A DNA stretch of 15,188 bases from Lachnospiraceae bacterium (GCA_024691045.1 JAILOC010000062.1:1-15188), one strand, 5' to 3'. Counted from the first letter of the stretch, positions 1 through 6,602 are shown. Notes: generated from the letters alone by a model not told the origin. Numbers and translations: made by a program.

Positions 1-918
1 GTCTTCACGCTTTTGCTGGCCGGGTTTTACGGACTTATGGAGGGGTTCAGGACAACAGAGAATATAAAGAAGACCGCGGGGCTTTTGAGCAGACGGCTTG
101 ATGAAAAGGGAAGGGAAAATGCACTAAGGAAAAGAGAAGCAATAAGGATGAGAGCGGACCGTGACGGGTTCTGGTCACGGATAGACAAGGCACTGGTCTA
201 CAGCGGGATCGTAAGATTCCTTCCCGGACTTACGACCGAAAAGTTCATAGCCCTGATGAGCCTGGCCTGCGCGCTTATCTTCATATCATCCGGGATTGCA
301 ATGGGAGTGATTGCCGGGGCCGTTTCTGCGGCGGTGTTTCTTTTTTCCGTATATGCGCTTATAAAGCTTCTCGAGATACGCAACTTAAGAAAAACCGGCG
401 AGGACCTGCCGAGACTCCTCGACCTTCTGGGTTCATATGCGGCTTCGGGAGCGGTGTATTCGAACATATTCGGACAGATAAGCATCTATATGAACGAACC
501 GCTGCGAACGGTATTTGATGAGTGCGGCGCCGAGGGAAGACTGAGCGGGGATATCTCGCTCGCACTTCTTACCATGGCCGATAAGATCGAACATCCTCAG
601 TTCAAACAGCTGATCCGCAATATGGAGATAACCTCCAGGTACAGTGAGGATATTGCGGGACTTGTGAGCGACACGAGAAGAAGTCTTCGTGATTACCTGA
701 AGGAGAGCTCCGACAGGAAAGCAATGCTCAGGGAATCGGCGATCAATATGGTGCTTCTTATGGTAATGAGTTATGTGGTAATCGCGATATCGGCAAGTCT
801 TGCGGAGACACAGATAAGCACGGTGGTTCTGGGAAGCATACCGGGAAGGGTCACACTCGGAGTTCTCGGAACGGTGTTTATGATGTTCTTTGCTCAGGCC
901 GCATCTTTGTATAAGTGA
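1..918 (+). CDS. tadB: TadB-like type II/IV secretion system F-domain protein, 5' partial
   Basis: This is an integral-membrane platform protein of a Tad/Flp pilus machine, expected to sit in the cytoplasmic membrane and couple the TadA ATPase to pilin assembly. The frame is open from base 1, so the gene is cut by the window edge. The TTG at 13 lies inside a hydrophobic stretch (LLLAGFYGL) that is more likely the first membrane segment than a true start. A second hydrophobic pair lies near bases 240-370. A soluble F-domain follows, starting at EDLPRLLDLLGSYAASG. The C-terminus has two more membrane segments (NMVLLMVMSYVVIAI and the last 25 residues). This helix-soluble-helix layout is the T2SSF pattern. 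The TadC-like gene begins 8 bases downstream, which places it in the same operon. The family call is confident. The TadB name rests mainly on gene order. Confidence 0.82.
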   Translation, partial: VFTLLLAGFYGLMEGFRTTENIKKTAGLLSRRLDEKGRENALRKREAIRMRADRDGFWSRIDKALVYSGIVRFLPGLTTEKFIALMSLACALIFISSGIAMGVIAGAVSAAVFLFSVYALIKLLEIRNLRKTGEDLPRLLDLLGSYAASGAVYSNIFGQISIYMNEPLRTVFDECGAEGRLSGDISLALLTMADKIEHPQFKQLIRNMEITSRYSEDIAGLVSDTRRSLRDYLKESSDRKAMLRESAINMVLLMVMSYVVIAISASLAETQISTVVLGSIPGRVTLGVLGTVFMMFFAQAASLYK

Positions 919-926
919 GGTTTTGA

Positions 927-1766
927 ATGGTTCCAAATAAGTATTACGCATATATTGCCATGGCGATGATGATACTCTGCAGTCTGTTGTCGGGAGCGAT
1001 CATCTGTATGGTCATGGATCCGGGAAACAGCAGAGTGATGGCAAGCGGTGCGGAGTTTGCCGGAATGATCAGAAAGAGACAGAAGCAGAACGCTCTGTAT
1101 ATCAGATTGGAAGACTGGCTCAGGAAAAACGGAGCATGCTTTCATCTGGGAAAGAAGACCGATCCGGGAAGCTTTACCGCGCTGTGCATTCTGCTTGGTG
1201 CGGCGGGTTTTCTTGCAGGCAACCGGATATCACCCGGAAACGGTATCCTGCTCGGCGCCGGACTGGGACTGATCCTTCCGTTTACGATCCCAGCACTGAA
1301 CAGAAGCGATAACCGGAAAATGCTGCACGACATAAAACTCATATATCACTCGATGGGTGTTCAGATAAAGAGCGGAGTGTATGTTACCGATGCTCTTGCG
1401 GAGTGTTCCGGATCCGTCGAGAACATAAGGCTCCGGAGCGCACTGACGGATTTTTATGCCGATGTCATCATGAAATCGGATATATATGCATCGCTTGAAA
1501 GATTCAGGTCTTCATTCGATGACAGGTATATCGATTCACTGTGCATGACAATTGTCCAGGCACTTGAATCCGGACAGGCGGTAGATCTTCTGAAGGACAT
1601 AGCGGAGCAGGCTTCGGATATGGAAAGTGAGATATTTGCCGCAAGGAAAGCATCGCTGGACAGGCTTCTTACCCTGAGCCAGCTGATGGTCCTGGGAGCG
1701 GTGCTCGGAACGGCACTTTATACCTGCATCGTCTATATGATGAGCAGAGCCGTCGGATTCAGATAA
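927..1766 (+). CDS. tadC: TadC-like type II/IV secretion system F-domain protein
   Basis: This is the second inner-membrane platform protein of the Tad pilus machine and the usual partner of TadB. The 279 residues show an N-terminal membrane helix (about 5-27), a helix pair near residues 80-120 (CILLGAAGFLAG and GILLGAGLGLILPF), a soluble helical F-domain from about 128 to 245 and a C-terminal helix (LSQLMVLGAVLGTALYTCIV). This is the usual TadC architecture and length. The ATG at 927 is preceded by GAGG and starts 8 bases after the TadB-like stop. The soluble part contains GVQIKSGVYVTDALAEC, comparable to the G-x-s-l-x-x-A-L signature of T2SSF domains. TadB and TadC are homologous, so their assignment relative to each other relies on order. 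Confidence 0.82.
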   Translation: MVPNKYYAYIAMAMMILCSLLSGAIICMVMDPGNSRVMASGAEFAGMIRKRQKQNALYIRLEDWLRKNGACFHLGKKTDPGSFTALCILLGAAGFLAGNRISPGNGILLGAGLGLILPFTIPALNRSDNRKMLHDIKLIYHSMGVQIKSGVYVTDALAECSGSVENIRLRSALTDFYADVIMKSDIYASLERFRSSFDDRYIDSLCMTIVQALESGQAVDLLKDIAEQASDMESEIFAARKASLDRLLTLSQLMVLGAVLGTALYTCIVYMMSRAVGFR

Positions 1767-1785
1767 ATAAGAGAGGAGAAATGAA

Positions 1786-2022
1786 ATGAACAGAAAACCT
1801 TTATGGGAATTGATATTGGAGCATGGGATGAAAAAAGAGAAGGGACTTGACGGGATTCTCGTTTCGGTAGGGCTTTGCATAATAGCTCTGCTGCTCTGCG
1901 TGGTCATGAAGGATTCTCTTACGGAATTCATACAGACGATAGTCAAGGCAATGACCGACAGTGCAAAGGGCATACTCAGCACTCCGGGCGCATTCGGTTT
2001 TCCCGATATGAGGTTCATATGA
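1786..2022 (+). CDS. Flp-like small pilin candidate (single hydrophobic helix)
   Basis: This 78-aa protein sits where the Flp pilin normally lies in Gram-positive Tad loci. A charged N-terminus ends in KKEKG at residues 16-20. A hydrophobic helix of about 18 residues follows (24-41, ILVSVGLCIIALLLCVVM), then an amphipathic tail (DSLTEFIQTIVKAM). This matches the layout of Flp1-like pilins, and Gly20 would be the prepilin peptidase site. The Glu normally found five residues after the cut is absent. That position is Leu25, and the only nearby acid is Asp22 at +2. GAGGAG at 1773-1778 sets the start at 1786, because the ATG at 1781 runs into a stop after two codons. The stop overlaps the next start (ATGA). 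The pilin role is an inference from layout and context. Confidence 0.6.
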   Translation: MNRKPLWELILEHGMKKEKGLDGILVSVGLCIIALLLCVVMKDSLTEFIQTIVKAMTDSAKGILSTPGAFGFPDMRFI

Positions 2023-2387
2023 TGAACGCATTTAAGAAAAGAAAAGGAAGCGTCGGGGATGTGATGCCGATGGGAATCTTTGTCATATGCATAGCGGTAG
2101 TGTTCACGGCGTTTGCAGATTGCGTCCGTATAGTAAATGTAAAGAGCGGTGTCAGTCAGATCTCCAGACGCTACATCCTGAGGATGGAAACCGTGGGATA
2201 CCTTGATGAAACGGACAGGGATGGGATCCTGAAGGAGCTTCGCGACACGGGACTTTATGATATCTCTCTCGGACAAACGGACACTGCGGAAGTGGGATAC
2301 GGCAATCCCGTCAGGCTCGAAATAAGAGGATATACGGAGGACGGTTATGAGATCTCGGAATACAGGACATCTACCGCCAAGTATTAA
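2019..2387 (+). CDS. TadE-like / DUF4320-like pseudopilin candidate
   Basis: This 122-aa protein has a short basic N-terminus (FKKRKGSVGD), one hydrophobic helix (about residues 15-34, PMGIFVICIAVVFTAFADC) and a soluble C-terminal domain rich in acidic residues. That layout fits TadE-type minor pseudopilins and the related small proteins that follow the pilin in clostridial Tad operons. The start is ATG 2019 or the adjacent ATG 2022. GAGG at 2010-2013 favours 2022 by spacing, while 2019 overlaps the previous stop. A longer reading from about 1875 would overlap the upstream gene heavily and lacks the helix-first layout, so I rejected it. The DUF4320 comparison is from memory of the family's appearance and is tentative. 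A role in pilus assembly is inferred from context. Confidence 0.62.
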   Translation: MMNAFKKRKGSVGDVMPMGIFVICIAVVFTAFADCVRIVNVKSGVSQISRRYILRMETVGYLDETDRDGILKELRDTGLYDISLGQTDTAEVGYGNPVRLEIRGYTEDGYEISEYRTSTAKY

Positions 2388-2955
2388 CGGATGTTTTGGA
2401 AAAAGGCATCCGGGAAAGATCGAATATGTCATGGGGATGTATGCCCTGCTGTTCGTTCTTGTCATGGCAATGGTCAGCCTGCAGATCCTGAGGTATAAAG
2501 CCGATTCCGATATAGCTGAGGATGCGCTTGCCGCGTCATGCCTGGCCGCTCTCGATGTGGATCCTTACAGATACGGAACGGATCACAGTCTTGTGATAGG
2601 CGATCCGGTCCATGCAAGGCAGCTGTTCGAAGAGGCTCTCAGGGATAATATGCGGCTTGGGCCGGATATGACTTATTCCGGAGCCGATGACTTTTACATC
2701 ACGGGAAAAGTAAACATAGATGACTTCAGGATATATACGGTTGACGGTGATAATGTCACGGAATACGTGGTATCGGGATACGGCATCGCGGAAAGTACCG
2801 GAGTGTACGGAAGCATGAAAACGCCATCGGGTCTTACGGTAAGATCCGCCGGAGCGTATGCAAAGATATCATTTGATACATATGGGATATTTGATGTGAG
2901 GATAAGGGCATGCAAGGAGGCGTATGCCGAGATGCTCGGCAAACCCTTTCCGTAA
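2347..2955 (+). CDS. TadE/TadF-like pseudopilin candidate
   Basis: This 202-aa protein has a single membrane helix (about residues 28-46, VMGMYALLFVLVMAMVSLQ). An extracytoplasmic domain follows that is rich in Asp, Tyr and Gly, as in TadE/TadF-like minor pilins. A clear GGAGG at 2336-2340, 6 bases before ATG 2347, fixes the start. This makes the gene overlap the 3' end of the upstream gene by 41 bases in another frame, which suggests translational coupling. An internal ATG near 2430 is possible but lacks a comparable ribosome binding site. The pre-helix segment contains GKIEYVMGM, which could be a prepilin-type cleavage site (Gly, then Glu at +3 rather than +5). The function is inferred from size, topology and position. 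Confidence 0.66.
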   Translation: MRSRNTGHLPPSINGCFGKRHPGKIEYVMGMYALLFVLVMAMVSLQILRYKADSDIAEDALAASCLAALDVDPYRYGTDHSLVIGDPVHARQLFEEALRDNMRLGPDMTYSGADDFYITGKVNIDDFRIYTVDGDNVTEYVVSGYGIAESTGVYGSMKTPSGLTVRSAGAYAKISFDTYGIFDVRIRACKEAYAEMLGKPFP

Positions 2956-2972
2956 GTGAAAAAGGATGATTT

Positions 2973-3629
2973 ATGAGAAAAGAAAACAACAGGAAAAATG
3001 AAACAGTAAAGGTAAAGATCGGATTATTCGTCTCGGCCCTGATAACGGCGGCGGGAGTATTCGCGGTAATGACATATCTTCAGAGACAGGCTCTTTCCGA
3101 TTTTGAGAAAAAGGAAGTATATGTTGCGGCATCTGTCATTCCCAAAGGCACGGTGATAGATGATTCCAATGCGGGAGAGTATCTTGTACTGAAAAGTGTT
3201 GATGCCGGGAGCATACCCGATCATGCGGCATTTGATCCGCAAACGGCCTCGGGCTTGTCTCCTGTTTACGACATAAGCAGTGGAACAATCCTTACAGACA
3301 ATATGTTCACCTGCCCGGATACGGTCATCTCGGAAATGGAGGAGCCTGTCATGGCCGGTTTTAAGGCAGACGATCTGTCAAAGGCCGTCAGCGGAATACT
3401 GAGGGCAGGAGACAGGATCGATATCTGCTGTGTGAATCCGGAAACGGGGAAAGGCGAGCTTCTGTGCGAAAACGTATATGTCGTGAGCGGATATGACGGA
3501 TACGGAAATGTCATATCGGATACCGGGCCTGCGGTGATGTTCAATATTTACCTCGAAAGCAAGGATGCTCCCGCTTTTTATGAGGGTCTTGCATCGGGGA
3601 GCCTCTATGTGGTCATGCGGTGCGGGTAA
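2973..3629 (+). CDS. cpaB: CpaB/RcpC-family SAF-domain pilus assembly protein
   Basis: This is a membrane-anchored extracytoplasmic component of Tad pilus assembly. The 218 residues contain an N-terminal membrane helix (about 13-36). A SAF domain starts at about 49 with EVYVAASVIPKGTVI, the usual 'v-v-aa-di-p-G-t-i' pattern. The RcpC-type domain starts at AVSGILRAGDRIDI (about 138-151), which matches the family signature 'GllrpGDrVDv'. Length is normal to slightly short. ATG 2973 follows AAGGATG by a short spacer. In Gram-negative bacteria this family works next to the secretin. No secretin is seen here, which is expected for a Gram-positive envelope. CpaB is often at the head of Tad operons, but here it lies near the end. 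Confidence 0.85.
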   Translation: MRKENNRKNETVKVKIGLFVSALITAAGVFAVMTYLQRQALSDFEKKEVYVAASVIPKGTVIDDSNAGEYLVLKSVDAGSIPDHAAFDPQTASGLSPVYDISSGTILTDNMFTCPDTVISEMEEPVMAGFKADDLSKAVSGILRAGDRIDICCVNPETGKGELLCENVYVVSGYDGYGNVISDTGPAVMFNIYLESKDAPAFYEGLASGSLYVVMRCG

Positions 3630-3636
3630 AGAGTAA

Positions 3637-4098
3637 ATGCTTATAATATTATCTTCGGCTCTCGCATTGGTATCCCTGGCACTTGCTTCATATGAGGATA
3701 TCCGTACGAAGAGTGTTACAAATGCCGTCTGGTGGATCTTCTCCGCCGGTCTGTTAATGATGCTTTTCGAAAGACGTGGCGTATGGGTTTCATACGTCCC
3801 GGAAAGCATCCTGGCGGTTGGCATACAGGAACTGATCATGTGCAGGGTATACGGAAGGGCCGACAGCCATGCATTTTCGTGCTGCGCGGTCTTTCTGTGT
3901 CTTACCGGCCCCGGTCTGGAAGGGCATATAATGCATATGAGCCTGGCGCTGGTGATGCTTTCAGCCGTGCAGTTCCTGCGCGGTAACATCGCCCGCGGGC
4001 TTAAACTTAAAAGACCTGTTCCGTTCATTCCGTACATCGCTTTATCGTTCATTATCCCGGTGATCATTCCGCACATTTTCATGCCTCAGATTTATTGA
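3637..4098 (+). CDS. TadV/CpaA-type prepilin peptidase (A24 family)
   Basis: This is a membrane aspartyl protease that would cleave the leader of the Flp-like pilin and pseudopilins encoded just upstream. At 153 residues it is the short TadV/CpaA form without the N-terminal methyltransferase domain of PilD. Two catalytic aspartates are visible. Asp21 lies in SYEDIRTKSVTN, corresponding to 'D-x-r-x-x-x-I-pN'. Asp76 lies in YGRADSHAF, in place of the usual GxGD. Several hydrophobic segments surround them (1-18, 30-44, 55-68, 81-91, 99-114, 128-148). The C-terminal PFIPYIALSF matches the family's 'P-F-x-P-y-l-a'. It starts 7 bases after the cpaB-like stop with only a weak ribosome binding site, so translation may be coupled. 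It closes the Tad block; no terminator follows directly. Confidence 0.82.
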   Translation: MLIILSSALALVSLALASYEDIRTKSVTNAVWWIFSAGLLMMLFERRGVWVSYVPESILAVGIQELIMCRVYGRADSHAFSCCAVFLCLTGPGLEGHIMHMSLALVMLSAVQFLRGNIARGLKLKRPVPFIPYIALSFIIPVIIPHIFMPQIY

Positions 4099-4123
4099 TG
4101 GATCAGTGTATACATGTTATCAT
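4095..4123 (+). promoter_or_regulatory. Candidate sigma-A promoter with extended -10 for the small ORF
   Basis: TTGATG (4095-4100) and TATCAT (4118-4123) are separated by 17 bases. TG at 4115-4116, one base before the -10, makes it an extended -10. The predicted start is near 4130, at the left arm of the hairpin. The -35 lies over the stop codon of the prepilin peptidase gene. Confidence 0.5.
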
Positions 4124-4125
4124 TG

Positions 4126-4150
4126 CCTCGAAAGCAGGTATCTTTCGGGG
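4126..4150 (+). promoter_or_regulatory. Leader hairpin with alternative pairing before the small ORF
   Basis: CCTCGAAAG (4126-4134) pairs with CTTTCGGGG (4142-4150) around a 7-base loop (CAGGTAT), 9 pairs including one G-U. The loop and stem base AGCAGGT (4133-4139) is exactly complementary to ACCTGCT (4171-4177), just upstream of the ribosome binding site at 4181-4186. This allows a pseudoknot or a switch. No U-tract follows, so it is not an intrinsic terminator. It matches no riboswitch class I can name. Confidence 0.45.
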
Positions 4151-4194
4151 CTCATTATGATCAGGAAAGGACCTGCTCGCGGAGGTGAGAGGTT

Positions 4195-4362
4195 ATGGTG
4201 AAAGAATTGACCAATAAACAATTGCAGTTCATAACTTGGCTTATTACTACGGCTACCGACAAATGTCGTACAATAGAGGAAGTAAGGGAGTTGAACAAGG
4301 AGATCAGGCTTCATTCCGACGGGCTCATAGATGGTCTGAATGAGGAAGCTTTATCCGAATAG
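4195..4362 (+). CDS. Small hypothetical protein, 55 aa
   Basis: This short gene begins with ATG GTG AAA and is preceded by GGAGGTGA at 4181-4188, one of the strongest ribosome binding sites in the window. It encodes 55 residues starting MVKELTNKQLQF and ending NEEALSE. There is no signal peptide, long hydrophobic helix or metal motif. The composition is charged and helix-prone: a short amphipathic start (QLQFITWLITTA), then TIEEVRELNKEIRLH, which reads as a helix or coiled-coil segment. It has one Cys and one Trp. I do not recognise the family. It has its own candidate promoter and a strong terminator 14 bases after its stop, so it appears to be an independent unit between the Tad operon and the glycosyltransferase. 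The ribosome binding site, intact frame and flanking signals support it as real. Confidence 0.65.
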   Translation: MVKELTNKQLQFITWLITTATDKCRTIEEVRELNKEIRLHSDGLIDGLNEEALSE

Positions 4363-4375
4363 GGTGATTATTTAA

Positions 4376-4411
4376 GGCGGTCGTTCCGGAGCGGAGCGGC
4401 CGCCTTTTTTT
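4376..4411 (+). terminator. Intrinsic terminator after the small ORF
   Basis: GGCGGTCG (4376-4383) pairs with CGGCCGCC (4397-4404) over 8 pairs with one G-U, and a small inner stem (CCG/CGG) can form. Seven Ts follow directly (4405-4411). The opposite strand has no matching U-tract, so it acts on + strand transcripts only. It separates the small ORF and any Tad read-through from the glycosyltransferase operon. Confidence 0.9.
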
Positions 4412-4440
4412 GTGTAAAAACTTGAAAAATATGATAAAAT
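4407..4440 (+). promoter_or_regulatory. Weak candidate promoter region for the glycosyltransferase operon
   Basis: The A/T-rich stretch after the terminator contains two possible -10 boxes, TATGAT (4430-4435) and TAAAAT (4435-4440), and a TTGAAA at 4422-4427. No pair of boxes has both good matches and 17-base spacing. A promoter is expected here because the terminator lies just upstream, but I cannot fix its exact boxes. Confidence 0.3.
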
Positions 4441-4458
4441 AACAATGTATGCAGATTT

Positions 4459-4475
4459 TTACCCTTTGAGGGTAA
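4459..4475 (+). repeat. Short perfect inverted repeat in the glycosyltransferase 5' region
   Basis: TTACCCT (4459-4465) and AGGGTAA (4469-4475) form a perfect 7-base inverted repeat around TTG. It lies between the A/T-rich promoter candidate and the start at 4512. It could be an operator or a small mRNA hairpin; it is short for a terminator. Confidence 0.45.
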
Positions 4476-4511
4476 TTTTGTTTTGCTGTGTCTGAGGGGA
4501 GGACATGTGTT

Positions 4512-5519
4512 ATGACAATATCCTGCGTAATGATAGTCAAAAACGAAGAGAACATTCTTGCAAGATGCCTGGACAGTATCAGGGATCTTATGGATGAGAT
4601 CGTCATAGTCGATACCGGCTCCAATGACAAGACCAAGGAGATAGCCGCCAAATATACGGACAAGATATATGACTTTACCTGGACCGGAGATTTCTCCGAT
4701 GCGAGGAATTTTGCTTTTTCCAAAGCGACCATGGATTATATCTATTCCGCAGATGCCGATGAGGTGATCGATGAGGCTAACCGCATCAAGTTCATGGCTC
4801 TTAAGACCATGCTCCCCGAAGAGGTGGAGATCGTACAGATGCGTTACGGAAATCAGCTCAGCCATTCGACCGTATACAATTTTGACGAAGAGCTCCGTCC
4901 CAAGATGTTCAAGCGTCTCAGACAGTTCGTATGGCAGGAGCCCGTCCACGAGATGGTAAGGCTCGATCCCATAGTTTTTGACAGTGAGATAGTCATAACC
5001 CATATGCCCGAAGAAAACCACGGCAAAAGGGATCTGGAAATTTTCTCCAAGGCCACGCTCGGCGGCGGAAAGCTCAGCAAGAGACTGTTTGATATGTATG
5101 TCAGGGAGCTCTTCATCGCAGGTACCGAAGATGATTTCAGGAATTCGCTTCCGTATTTCGTATCGTGTGCGGCCGATGTTGAAATGGATCCCGACTGTGT
5201 GAACAAGGCATGCCTTGTTATCTCGCATACCGCCAGAATACACGGCGACATAGTTATGTTTTTCAAGTACATAACCAAACTGATGGCGAGCGATCCTTCA
5301 TCGGAAGTATGTCTGGAGCTGGGTCTCTTTTATGAGAGAATCCAGGACTTTGAAGAAGCGGCCATATGGTTCTATAATGCGGCATTTGAAACAATCCCCG
5401 CTGTTGTGATCACATCTTCGGGAAAGGATGCCGCCGAAGGATTAAAGAGAGTATATAATGCGATGGGCATGCCGGAGGTCGGTGTGCAGTTCGCAAAGGA
5501 TATAGAGGCAAGAGGATGA
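4512..5519 (+). CDS. Family 2 glycosyltransferase (SunS-like, TPR-like C-terminus)
   Basis: This cytoplasmic GT-A fold enzyme would transfer a sugar from a nucleotide donor; the acceptor is unknown. It opens with SCVMIVKNEENILARCLDSI, the typical start of this subgroup. Asp34 in VDTGSNDKT is the usual nucleotide-binding site. DADE (81-84) is the metal-binding DXD-type motif. WQEPVHE (141-147) corresponds to the 'W-x-g-x-v-H-E' segment of this group. The C-terminal third (about 245-330) is helical with TPR-like spacing (LELGLFYERIQDFEEAAIWFY). The start at ATG 4512 is chosen because GGAGG lies at 4498-4502. A GTG at 4488 would place the ribosome binding site inside the gene. The 335-aa protein overlaps hisC by 4 bases. 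The nearby Tad locus makes a surface-protein substrate possible, but nothing shows it. Confidence 0.82.
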   Translation: MTISCVMIVKNEENILARCLDSIRDLMDEIVIVDTGSNDKTKEIAAKYTDKIYDFTWTGDFSDARNFAFSKATMDYIYSADADEVIDEANRIKFMALKTMLPEEVEIVQMRYGNQLSHSTVYNFDEELRPKMFKRLRQFVWQEPVHEMVRLDPIVFDSEIVITHMPEENHGKRDLEIFSKATLGGGKLSKRLFDMYVRELFIAGTEDDFRNSLPYFVSCAADVEMDPDCVNKACLVISHTARIHGDIVMFFKYITKLMASDPSSEVCLELGLFYERIQDFEEAAIWFYNAAFETIPAVVITSSGKDAAEGLKRVYNAMGMPEVGVQFAKDIEARG

Positions 5520-6571
5520 ACTGGGAATCAAATGTCAGAAAAGTAGTACCTTATGTACCGGGCGAACAGCCCACAGGAAAGGTTATCAAGCTCAACACCA
5601 ATGAGAATCCCTATCCCCCCGCACCCGGGGTGGAAGCACTTTTAAAAGGATACGACATATCGCTTTTAAGGAAATACCCGGATCCTGCATGTTCATCACT
5701 GGTGAACGTGCTCGCCGAAAAGTATAATGTAAAGCCCTCGCAGGTTTTTGTCGGAGTAGGTTCCGATGACGTTCTTGCGATGGCTTTTCTTACGTTTTTT
5801 AATTCGGATAAGAAGATACTTTTCCCGGACATCACTTATTCTTTCTATGATGTGTGGGCTGATCTTTTTAAGATCCCCTATGAACAGATACCGCTCGATG
5901 ATAAGTTCCGCATCATTCCCGAAGATTATGCAAGAGAAAACGGAGGAGTCGTTATCGCCAATCCCAATGCCCCCACGGGAGTGTTCATGGGACTTGACAG
6001 TATAAGGGCAATCCTTGATAAGAACCGTGATGTCGTGTGCATAGTCGATGAAGCGTATGTCGACTTTGGCGCCGAAAGTGCGCTTAAGCTCCTTGATGAA
6101 TACGACAATCTTCTCATCATCCAGACCTTCAGCAAGTCAAGGTCTATGGCCGGACTTCGCATAGGCTACGCCATCGGTTCCGAGACCATGATCAAATACT
6201 TAAATGATGTCAAATATTCATTCAATTCCTATACCATGACATCTCTTACTCTTGCACTCGGCGTCGAAGCTGTGAAGGATGATGGGTATTTTAAGGCCAC
6301 ATGTGCGAAGATCGTCACAACCCGTGAGGCTCTTAAGATAAAGCTCAAAGAGCTCGGTTTTGAATTTCAGGATTCCAAGACCAACTTCATCTTTGCAAAG
6401 CATGCTTCGGTATCTGCGGAGTATATCTTTACTGAACTCAAAAAGAGAAATATCTATGTCAGATATTGGAACAAGCCTCGTATAAGCGAGTATCTCAGGA
6501 TAACTGTAGGTACGGACGAGGAATGTGACACTCTTGTCGCAAATCTCAGGGATATCCTGGAAAAGAAGTAA
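5516..6571 (+). CDS. hisC: Histidinol-phosphate aminotransferase
   Basis: This is a PLP-dependent fold-type I aminotransferase. HisC converts imidazole acetol phosphate to L-histidinol phosphate in histidine synthesis. At 351 residues it is the normal length. Visible family motifs are LNTNENPYPP (26-35), the cofactor-binding ANPNAPTG (148-155), VDEAYVDF (177-184), and the catalytic lysine Lys207 in QTFSKSRSMAGLRIGYA, with Arg215 binding the carboxylate. It starts within the stop of the glycosyltransferase gene (ATGA), with AGAGG just upstream, so the two are probably translationally coupled. No other his genes lie nearby. An orphan HisC-like enzyme may instead serve aromatic amino acids or another phospho-amino acid substrate. 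The class call is firm and the exact substrate less so. Confidence 0.87.
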   Translation: MNWESNVRKVVPYVPGEQPTGKVIKLNTNENPYPPAPGVEALLKGYDISLLRKYPDPACSSLVNVLAEKYNVKPSQVFVGVGSDDVLAMAFLTFFNSDKKILFPDITYSFYDVWADLFKIPYEQIPLDDKFRIIPEDYARENGGVVIANPNAPTGVFMGLDSIRAILDKNRDVVCIVDEAYVDFGAESALKLLDEYDNLLIIQTFSKSRSMAGLRIGYAIGSETMIKYLNDVKYSFNSYTMTSLTLALGVEAVKDDGYFKATCAKIVTTREALKIKLKELGFEFQDSKTNFIFAKHASVSAEYIFTELKKRNIYVRYWNKPRISEYLRITVGTDEECDTLVANLRDILEKK

Positions 6572-6602
6572 ACTTAAGAAATTAATGATTGGAGAAATAT
6601 AA

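Noticed and set aside
1875..2018. N-terminal extension of the first TadE-like gene
   Set aside because: It would overlap the pilin-like gene almost completely, whereas ATG 2019/2022 has GAGG and gives a standard pseudopilin layout.
1536..2465. Minus-strand open frame (309 codons) across the tadC, pilin and pseudopilin genes
   Set aside because: It spans three + strand genes with good ribosome binding sites and coherent membrane topology; the minus reading has neither.
4488..4511. GTG start for the glycosyltransferase
   Set aside because: The GGAGG at 4498-4502 would fall inside the gene; ATG 4512 has correct spacing and the protein starts at the usual family position.
4368..5243. Minus-strand open frame (291 codons) opposite the glycosyltransferase
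   Set aside because: It mirrors the coding frame of a well-supported GT2 gene and runs into the terminator hairpin; no protein family features.
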